From Planctomycetota bacterium (GTDB lineage Bacteria; Planctomycetota; Planctomycetia; Pirellulales; Pirellulaceae), in NCBI GenBank assembly GCA_026692885.1, contig JAPLNJ010000508.1, positions 1-10,259 of the forward strand: a DNA stretch of 10,259 nt, read 5' to 3'. Under the pieces are notes generated by a model. That model saw only the letters and a program-made list of their open reading frames with translations, ran no database searches and was not told the DNA's origin. This document shows, in pieces, positions 5,585 through 10,259 of the stretch (position 1 is the first letter of the stretch; each line of letters starts with the position of its first letter). A program made the translations under genes and the position numbers.

Positions 5585-5834
5585 GTCATCGGTCGGTACA
5601 ATTTTCGTCCCGGCGCTGACCTGACCAGACAAGCAGGACCAGACCCTGCCAGACGCTCAGATTTCGCTTCCAAGAAGCGCCCGCAGTCAACTCGACCAAA
5701 GGAGCCATCTCGACTTTCAGGCGTTCTGCGGGGCCTTAGCGGCTTCCTCTGCCGTCGCCGTTTTCCTGGTTCGACAATCACCCGCGCACGTCGACAAGCA
5801 GTCGGTCTCTCGAACTCTCCCAACGTGGGTCGCG
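5585..5834. other. Gene-free stretch between the recombinase region and the DinB gene
   Basis: Together with the flanking regulatory sequence, this belongs to a stretch of about 690 bases without a convincing gene. Frames are open on both strands but lack a proper start and any recognisable protein character. Three CCAGAC words occur at about 5630-5670. One minus-strand frame ends in an Ala/Glu-rich tail (TATAEEAAKAPQNA and a stop), which might be the last scrap of a former gene, but only about 40 codons are open. Nothing else stands out. Confidence 0.3.
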
Positions 5835-5974
5835 TACGGCCTTCAAGGTCGCTTACGCATAGTCGCATGACACCACCGCGATCCCGGTTTGCGTCTCTGC
5901 CCCCCCAGCCCCTGCCCTTCCCGCCGCAGCTTGCACAGCAAGACTTGTATGATGGTTTCGCCGTCTCGGAGAAC
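5835..5974 (+). repeat. Dispersed repeat, copy 1 (upstream of the DinB gene)
   Basis: This copy matches 6938-7066. Both begin with a small dyad followed by CGCTYACGCATAGYCGCA, have a variable middle, a C-run, and then a conserved 62-base block ending CTCGGAGAAC. The blocks at 5913-5974 and 7005-7066 align without gaps with 52 identical bases. Both contain TGTATGATGG, in which TATGAT resembles a -10 box. Here the block ends five bases before the DinB start codon, so it contains the 5' leader and perhaps the promoter of that gene. No well-spaced -35 hexamer was found. Confidence 0.75.
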
Positions 5975-5978
5975 ACAC

Positions 5979-6443
5979 ATGGACTATGCCCAACTGATCG
6001 ACGACTACCTTGCCGGTCCTCAGATGCTGCGTGCCGCCGTCGCCGGAATGACCTCTGAACAACTCGATGCCCGACCCATCGCCGACAAGTGGTCCACCAA
6101 GCACGTCATCTGCCACATCGCCGATTTTGAGCCGGTGTACATAGATCGTATGAAACGAGTGATCGCCGAGAACGATCCCTGGATTTTCGGCGGCGACCCC
6201 GACCTGTTCGCCACGACGCTGGCCTACGACCAGCGGGACGTTGCCGTGGAATTGGACTTCATCGCATTGGCACGCAAGCACATGGGGCCGATCCTGCGGT
6301 CGCTGAAGCCGGGAGATTTCCAGCGGCGACGTATTCACTCCGAGGCCGGGCCGATCACGCTGGAGAAGTTACTGACGAACATCACGAACCACATTCCGCA
6401 CCACGTCAAGTTCATCGAGGAGAAGCGGGCGGCGTTGGCGTGA
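5979..6443 (+). CDS. DinB-fold protein (DinB_2 / YfiT-like putative metal-dependent enzyme)
   Basis: The 154-residue product begins MDYAQLIDDYLAGPQMLRAA and shows the four-helix pattern of the DinB/YfiT superfamily. The segment DKWSTKHVICHIADFE (about 37-51) is the conserved second-helix motif, and NHIPHHVKFIEEKR (137-150) the last-helix motif. His46, His138 and His142 are the likely metal ligands, as in the family's three-histidine site. Members include thiol transferases and many uncharacterised stress-linked enzymes; the substrate cannot be told here. The start at 5979 is chosen because homology-like sequence begins there, although no strong Shine-Dalgarno is visible; GGAGAAC lies seven to ten bases upstream. 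Its leader is part of a repeat found again at 6938-7066. It is one of the few genes on the plus strand. Confidence 0.85.
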   Translation: MDYAQLIDDYLAGPQMLRAAVAGMTSEQLDARPIADKWSTKHVICHIADFEPVYIDRMKRVIAENDPWIFGGDPDLFATTLAYDQRDVAVELDFIALARKHMGPILRSLKPGDFQRRRIHSEAGPITLEKLLTNITNHIPHHVKFIEEKRAALA

Positions 6444-6514
6444 TCCGCGAAGATCGAAGCTGGCAGAGACGGATACCTAATTGAGAGCTGATCCTGGTTT
6501 GGAAGGAAGCGAGC

Positions 6515-6796
6515 ATGCGACGCACAACGGCTTTACTGGCAATCCTATTTACCGAGCTCGCTCTGCCGGGAAGCGCCGCTGAGACCGTTACCGTTACGCC
6601 GGCCAGGGACGACGCCATGCTGCTCAATCCCGGCAAAGGCTGGGTCCAATACTACGGGGCCGACAAGTACACCCAAGACTACATCAGCGTCGGATACACC
6701 CGCTGGGCATGGTCGGTCCTGGAACCTAAGGAAGGGCAGTTCAACTGGAAAGAGGTGGATGACCTCCGCTCACTATCGCTCAAACCAATCAACTGA
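6515..6796 (+). pseudogene. Truncated secreted glycosidase-like gene (DUF4832/beta-galactosidase-like N-terminus)
   Basis: A start at 6515 follows GGAAGGAAG and opens a clear signal peptide (RRTTALLAILFTELALPGSAA, cleavage probably near residue 22). Mature sequence with LNPGKGWVQYY and SVGYTRWAWSVLEPKEGQFNW (about 37-79) follows. This resembles the first strands of the TIM barrel in planctomycete DUF4832- or GH42-like putative glycosidases, which are usually several hundred residues long. Homology-like sequence stops after about residue 85 (EVDDL), the reading continues with about eight unrelated codons, and a TGA closes it at 6796. No continuation was found in other frames of the next 300 bases, so this is a truncation by deletion or rearrangement rather than a simple frameshift. 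The signal and leader appear intact, so a short secreted fragment might still be made. Confidence 0.7.
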
Positions 6797-6920
6797 TAAT
6801 CAGCCAGGAGTCATCACCAGCCCTTCCCCGCCGCTCCTTCCAACGCCGAACCGTTTTCCCAATCGCGATCACGCCGAGCAGGCCGATCCGTGGTTTGATG
6901 GCACCGGAAATGCGAACACT
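6789..6920 (-). pseudogene. Possible C-terminal scrap of a PEP-CTERM protein
   Basis: On the minus strand, a frame closing at 6789 reads ISGAIKPRIGLLGVIAIG and then a basic cluster, KTVRRWKERRG. A short hydrophobic helix after a proline and before arginines is the layout of a PEP-CTERM sorting signal, but the glutamate of the PEP motif is absent (KP instead) and the helix is short. The piece lies between the broken glycosidase gene and repeat copy 2. No start or body of such a gene is present. It may be the decayed end of a lost gene or chance. Confidence 0.25.
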
Positions 6921-6937
6921 GTAGAGATTGAGGGGCA

Positions 6938-7066
6938 GACGGTCGCGACCGCTCACGCATAGCCGCAGCCCTTCGCTGCAATCCGGAATCTGCCCCCCCT
7001 GCCCTGCCCTTCCCGCTGCAGCTCGCACCGCGAACCCTGTATGATGGCTTCGCTGCCTCGGAGAAC
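6938..7066 (+). repeat. Dispersed repeat, copy 2 (before the 3' end of the MocA-type gene)
   Basis: This is the partner of 5835-5974. It contains the perfect palindrome CGGTCGCGACCG (6940-6951), then CTCACGCATAGCCGCA, a C-run, and the conserved block 7005-7066 with TGTATGATGG. Unlike copy 1, no gene starts after it; the stop codon of the convergent minus-strand oxidoreductase gene lies 15 bases further on. If it carries a promoter, transcription would run antisense to that gene. It may instead be the leader of a gene lost in a rearrangement, or an intergenic repeat family. Confidence 0.75.
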
Positions 7067-7080
7067 CGACGGTCAGGTGC

Positions 7081-8430
7081 TCACAGGCTCCAGCCGGTTC
7101 GGTACGGTGGGTTGATGAGTAGATTGGCTTCCGCGCAGTTGGTGAACTGCAACTTCTGCGAGTCCCACTCCAATTTGGTCCCCAGCAACTTGATGGCAAT
7201 GACGCCTAGCAGGGCGACTTCCGTCAGCGGGCCGCCGTACGAGAAGTCGGAACACGCCTTCTGACCGGTTCGCACGGCCCGCGCCCAATCCTGCTCGTGA
7301 CCGCCGCCCGGGACACGCGGCAAGGTGCGCTGCGGCTGTTTGTACTCCCGCATCCTGGTTTCGGGGATGATCCGCACGCCGCCGGCGCCGTGCGAGCCGT
7401 AGGTGATCGTCCCCTTGTCGCCATAGACCACGGCGCCCGTGTCGACCGAACGGCGATCGGCTTCCAATTCCTTGGGACGCGGAATGCGCTCTGTGCCGCT
7501 GTGCCAGATGAGGCTAATCGGCCCGCGTTTGCCCTTGGCGGGGAACTCGTAAGTGATCACGTCTCCCAAAGGAAATGTATCGGCGTGCGCCTTGGGATCA
7601 TAGTCCTTGGCTTGAGCTTGCACGCTGGTGGGTGCGCCCAGATCCAGAGCCCAGAACACTGGATCGATGACGTGGCAGGTCCAGTCGCCGATCGTGCCGT
7701 TGCCGAAGGGCATCCAGGCTCGCCATTTCTCGTGCAGACAGTGCGGGTGATACGGCCGCTGCTGTGCGGGGCCGAGCCATTTGTCCCAGTCCAGGGTAGC
7801 CGGGACCGCGTGTTGCTGCTGGAGGTCGGCCAGGCGGTTGAGCGCCGAGTTCTGGGTGTTGCAGCCCGCGTGAATCGTATGCACGTTGCCGATGGCGCCA
7901 TCCCAGATCCACTCGCAGAGCAGACGGATTGAGTCGGACGAGTGCCCCTGGTTGCCTAGCTGAGTAATGACTTTGCGCTCTTGAGCGGCCTGCATCATCT
8001 GGCGGACTTCGTAGATCGAGTGCGCCAAGGGCTTCTCGCAGTACACGTGCTTGCCCCGTTTGATGGCAGCCAGCACCAGGATGGCGTGCGAGTGGTCGGG
8101 GGTGGCGACAATCACGGCGTCGATGCTCTTGTCCAACTCGTCGAACATCCGGCGGTAATCCTGGTACTGCTTGGCCGTGGCGTACTTCTTGCGGAAATCA
8201 GGCGCGCGGGTGGCGTCCACATCACAGAGGGCGACGATGTTGTTGTTCGGCGCCAGGGCGTCCACATCCTTGCACCCGGGCCAGCCCAAGCCGATGCAGG
8301 CGATGTTCAGCTTCTCGCTGGGCGCGGTTGCTCCTTGTCCCACGACGTGCCGCGGCACGATCGTGAAGGCTGCCGCGGCGGTTCCCGCAGTTCTCAAGAA
8401 ACCTCGCCGTGTAAACGCAGTCTGGGACAT
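7081..8430 (-). CDS. Gfo/Idh/MocA-family oxidoreductase with twin-arginine signal
   Basis: This 449-residue protein starts MSQTAFTRRGFLRTAG, with a twin-arginine motif at residues 8-9 and a hydrophobic Ala-rich stretch to about 31, so it should be folded in the cytoplasm and exported by Tat. A Rossmann domain follows: LNIACIGLGWPG (41-52) for NAD(P), ALCD at 67-70, VIVATPDHSH (106-115), and the family's EKP at 132-134 with the usual lysine. The C-terminal part has GDWTCHVIDPVFWAL (248-262), in which Asp249 and His253 are candidate active-site residues, and the GGGHEQDW and LLGVIAIKL segments common in planctomycete members. These enzymes oxidise or reduce sugars or sugar derivatives; the substrate is unknown. 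AAGGAG lies about seven bases before the ATG. The length is normal, and it is transcribed alone after a 210-base gap. Confidence 0.93.
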   Translation of the reverse strand: MSQTAFTRRGFLRTAGTAAAAFTIVPRHVVGQGATAPSEKLNIACIGLGWPGCKDVDALAPNNNIVALCDVDATRAPDFRKKYATAKQYQDYRRMFDELDKSIDAVIVATPDHSHAILVLAAIKRGKHVYCEKPLAHSIYEVRQMMQAAQERKVITQLGNQGHSSDSIRLLCEWIWDGAIGNVHTIHAGCNTQNSALNRLADLQQQHAVPATLDWDKWLGPAQQRPYHPHCLHEKWRAWMPFGNGTIGDWTCHVIDPVFWALDLGAPTSVQAQAKDYDPKAHADTFPLGDVITYEFPAKGKRGPISLIWHSGTERIPRPKELEADRRSVDTGAVVYGDKGTITYGSHGAGGVRIIPETRMREYKQPQRTLPRVPGGGHEQDWARAVRTGQKACSDFSYGGPLTEVALLGVIAIKLLGTKLEWDSQKLQFTNCAEANLLINPPYRTGWSL

Positions 8431-8640
8431 GATGTGCTCCTTGCCAGTACCGGCTCAACTCGTGTGTGCAGTAAGTCAACGACAGTGGCGACTATTCTAG
8501 CCCGACATTGCTAACGCCGCAGCAACAGGGAAAGTGGCGGTTCGTTTGGAGGGCCGGACCCCGTAACAGGTCAATGTGCATCCAGGTCGAACCTGATACG
8601 CATGGCCAAGTTCCTCGTCGAAACCGATTGCCAACAACGG

Positions 8641-9279
8641 TCACCTAACCTGCCGCCGAACAAAGCTCGCGATGACCGAAATGGCGTCGCGCCGGTTCTC
8701 CTCCTGGGTGTGGCCAGACGAAACTCGCGGCTTGAAACTGTGGTCACCGTCCGGTAGCCAGTGCAAGCGGATCTGGCTGGACAGTTCGTAGCCGCGGACC
8801 TCGCCGGCGTTGCCGAACGAATCACGTTCGCCTTGCAGGATAAGAGTCGGTGTTTTGATCGCCTGCAGATGCTCGACGCGGAGTTGATCCGGCTTGCCGG
8901 TGGGATGGAAAGGATAGCCCAGGCAGATCAGACCGGCCACGCTGGCCTCATCCGCGATCAAGCTGGCGATCCGGCCGCCCATGGACTTGCCGCCGATGAA
9001 CAGCGTCTTGGCCTCGACTGAAGCAATCACGTCTAGCCACGTCTGCCGCAGGACGGGTTCGCGATCGGGTGGCCGACGCTTGCCGGTCTGCCTGCGCTCG
9101 GCCATGTACGGGAACTCAAAACGGACGACTCGGAAATCGTGATCCGCGAGGCCCTCGGCAAACGCGTTCATGAAGTCGGTATCCATGCCGGCTCCGGCGC
9201 CGTGCGCCAGGATGATCGTCGCGGGGGCCTGTTCGGGGCCAACCACGATCCGCTCGTGGTCTTTAAGCCTATTAGACAT
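8641..9279 (-). CDS. Small alpha/beta hydrolase (KANL3/Tex30-like, COG3571 type)
   Basis: The protein is 212 residues from the ATG at 9279. It has the compact alpha/beta-hydrolase plan without a lid: LAHGAGAGMD (24-33) as oxyanion strand and loop, the nucleophile elbow GGKSMGGR (96-103) with Ser99, and LILQGERD (146-153) with Asp153. The segment LPDGDHSFKPR (175-185) carries His180. The HGAGAGMD and GGKSMGGR pair is typical of the COG3571/Tex30 group, whose substrate is not established. The ATG at 9279 is preferred over the GTG at 9300 because GAGAGGA stands seven bases before it; the GTG would overlap the upstream stop by four bases but has no clear Shine-Dalgarno. It follows the Mut7-C gene by 17 bases and is probably the last gene of that operon. 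Confidence 0.88.
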   Translation of the reverse strand: MSNRLKDHERIVVGPEQAPATIILAHGAGAGMDTDFMNAFAEGLADHDFRVVRFEFPYMAERRQTGKRRPPDREPVLRQTWLDVIASVEAKTLFIGGKSMGGRIASLIADEASVAGLICLGYPFHPTGKPDQLRVEHLQAIKTPTLILQGERDSFGNAGEVRGYELSSQIRLHWLPDGDHSFKPRVSSGHTQEENRRDAISVIASFVRRQVR

Positions 9280-9296
9280 CAGGTAGTCCTCTCGAA

Positions 9297-10088
9297 TCAC
9301 GGGGCAGTCATCGCGGTACGATTCTGCGGTTCAGCACTCCGTACTACCAGCTGACGTACTTCGGCTTCCAGGCGGATGAAGTGCGTACCCTTCCAGTAGA
9401 CCTTGCCGCACGCCTGGCACCGAAAGAACTCGTGGTAGTAGCCTCGCGTCTTCGGCGGCAGGTCAGCCTGCACGTCCGCCTTGTCAACGGACAAGATCAA
9501 GCCGTTGCAATGCGTGCAGCGGGAAAACGGATCGATGCGGGCCAGCAGGTCGAACCGCCTGATCACTTCCACAACCTGCTCCTGCACGTTCGGTGACCGC
9601 ACCAAGTAGCCGTGGCTGACTGTTTTCAGCTTGAGGATGCCCCGGTCCTGGGTGAGGATGGCTCGCTGCTCAGCCAAGGCCGTCTCCACCAGTTCCGGGT
9701 CCGTGGCCATGTTGTGGTAGGCCACATCGAATCCCAAGAGCCGCAGGCGGCGGGCCAGCTTGCCAAGGTGGACGTCACAGACGAACTTTGGCTGCCGGAG
9801 CGGTTGCGGTCGAAGGCGCGTCACCGGGCCGATGTCCAGGGACTCGAAGACCGGATAGACCGAGACATGATCGCCTGGCTGAAGCCGGTACTCGAAGCCG
9901 ACCGACACTCCGTTGACCAGGATCAGATCGACCTCCGTGTGCGGCACACCGATCGCCTCGATCGCGTCCTTGACGGCCGGCGTCCCGTGGAACGCGTAGG
10001 CGAAGGGCCTCTTGCGGCGTTCCGCGGGCAGAACGTCGTTCAGTTCCTCGTAGAAGCGGAACTCTGCTGTTTCCCAGCCTTCCTGCAT
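9297..10088 (-). CDS. Mut7-C ubiquitin-like/RNase domain protein with zinc ribbon
   Basis: The 263-residue product starts at ATG 10088, which has AGGAG five bases upstream; the GTG at 10109 lacks this and would overlap the preceding gene. Residues 1-90 match the ThiS/ubiquitin-like N-terminal domain seen fused to bacterial Mut7-C proteins (AEFRFYEELNDVLP, then LVNGVSVGFEYRLQPGDHVS). Residues about 100-180 are the Mut7-C PIN-like nuclease region: FVCDVHLGKLARRLRLLGFD with Asp105, and AILTQDRGILK with Asp148. A zinc ribbon follows with Cys191 and Cys194, and Cys224 and Cys227. By family it is a putative single-strand RNase related to the C-terminal part of Mut-7; targets in bacteria are not known. 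It sits between an M41-like gene and an alpha/beta hydrolase with very short gaps, suggesting a shared operon. Confidence 0.9.
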   Translation of the reverse strand: MQEGWETAEFRFYEELNDVLPAERRKRPFAYAFHGTPAVKDAIEAIGVPHTEVDLILVNGVSVGFEYRLQPGDHVSVYPVFESLDIGPVTRLRPQPLRQPKFVCDVHLGKLARRLRLLGFDVAYHNMATDPELVETALAEQRAILTQDRGILKLKTVSHGYLVRSPNVQEQVVEVIRRFDLLARIDPFSRCTHCNGLILSVDKADVQADLPPKTRGYYHEFFRCQACGKVYWKGTHFIRLEAEVRQLVVRSAEPQNRTAMTAP

Positions 10089-10096
10089 GAGAACTC

Positions 10097-10259
10097 CTAC
10101 GGCAACCACAGCTGCATGATCTCCTCGGTCTGCTCCCCGTCGAGCGTTTCGTGGGCCAGCAACTCATCCGTGATGGCCGCCAAGGCGGCCCAGTGTTCGT
10201 CCCGATTCAGCGTCCGATACAGCTGTGCGGTCATCTTCTCCAGGTAGGCCAGTCGTTGC
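10097..10259 (-). CDS. C-terminal end of a gene resembling an M41 (FtsH-type) peptidase (partial)
   Basis: A minus-strand frame is open from the right edge to a TAG at 10097 and encodes 53 residues, beginning QRLAYLEKMTAQLYRTLNRD. The segment HWAALAAITDELLAHETLDGEQ resembles the last helices of the M41 peptidase domain, where a helix is followed by an ETLDG-type turn before the C-terminus. The catalytic HEXXH part would lie outside the window, so the assignment is tentative. The gap to the next start is only eight bases, with that gene's ribbosome-binding site immediately after this stop, so the two genes are almost certainly co-transcribed. No long frame in other readings competes with it. 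Confidence 0.55.
   Translation of the reverse strand, partial: QRLAYLEKMTAQLYRTLNRDEHWAALAAITDELLAHETLDGEQTEEIMQLWLP

Noticed and set aside
1014..5670. CCAGAC words near both ends of the cassette (1014-1042 and about 5630-5670) as possible element ends
   Set aside because: The shared sequence is only six to seven bases and the flanks do not align, so it is not enough for attachment-site or terminal-repeat evidence.
5931..5954. TTGCAC and TATGAT in repeat copy 1 as a complete sigma-70 promoter
   Set aside because: The spacing is only 11 bases, too short for -35/-10 recognition; only the TATGAT is kept as a possible -10.
5530..5976. A 148-codon minus-strand frame upstream of the DinB gene
   Set aside because: It runs through repeat copy 1 and the nested hairpin, is Arg-rich without domain character, and has no ribosome-binding site.
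7297..8514. Plus-strand frames opposite the MocA-type gene
   Set aside because: The minus-strand gene has clear family motifs along its whole length; the others are shadows.
8494..8525. TAGAAT (minus strand, 8499-8494) as promoter of the MocA-type gene
   Set aside because: The hexamer is good, but the nearest TTGCTG is 20 bases upstream, and the sequence at 17 bases (CTGCGG) is not a -35 box.
1..10259. tRNA, rRNA or CRISPR array
   Set aside because: No cloverleaf-like arrangement with a T-arm and acceptor stem, no rRNA-like stretch and no regularly spaced direct repeats were seen by eye; the GGTTCG at about 5555-5560 has no matching tRNA body.

Overview
The window looks like chromosomal DNA of a planctomycete, probably a member of the Pirellulales. 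The reasons are a moderately high GC content, a Gfo/Idh/MocA-family oxidoreductase with a twin-arginine signal, a fragment of a DUF4832-like secreted glycosidase, a fused Mut7-C ubiquitin/RNase protein, and a large serine recombinase with small proteins of a kind I associate from memory with planctomycete genomes. No database search was possible, so the lineage is inferred. Almost every gene is on the minus strand.

Right part (about 7081-10259): a housekeeping-like run on the minus strand. It holds the C-terminal end of a gene resembling an M41 (FtsH-type) peptidase, then a Mut7-C RNase/zinc-ribbon protein, then a small alpha/beta hydrolase. These three are spaced 8 to 17 bases apart and probably form one operon. 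After a 210-base gap comes a Tat-exported MocA-type oxidoreductase.

Middle (about 5500-7080): a plus-strand DinB-fold gene, followed by a secreted glycosidase-like gene cut off after about 85 residues, and a short scrap that may be the end of a PEP-CTERM protein. Two copies of a dispersed repeat of about 130 bases lie here. One ends at the DinB start codon and the other ends just before the 3' end of the MocA gene. This stretch reads as a recombination scar.

Left part (about 1-5600): an accessory or mobile-element-like module, all on the minus strand. An 871-residue large serine recombinase comes first. It is preceded by about 300 bases of hairpins and repeated GAGATACCTTT boxes, and followed by three consecutive hairpins, two of them with good intrinsic-terminator form. 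Then come small genes: a 58-residue charged protein, an 84-residue protein, a 47-residue membrane protein, and an overlapping 194-residue lipoprotein with a coiled coil and a transmembrane helix. After a hairpin-rich spacer of 367 bases lies a broken gene for a sigma-factor-like HTH protein, and the first 12 codons of another membrane protein run off the left edge.

The main points of interest are the recombinase architecture (an N-terminal extension of about 130 residues, then catalytic, recombinase, zinc-ribbon and coiled-coil parts, then three successive HTH-like segments) and its small-gene cargo. The cargo may be a lineage-specific mobile or domesticated cassette of unknown function.
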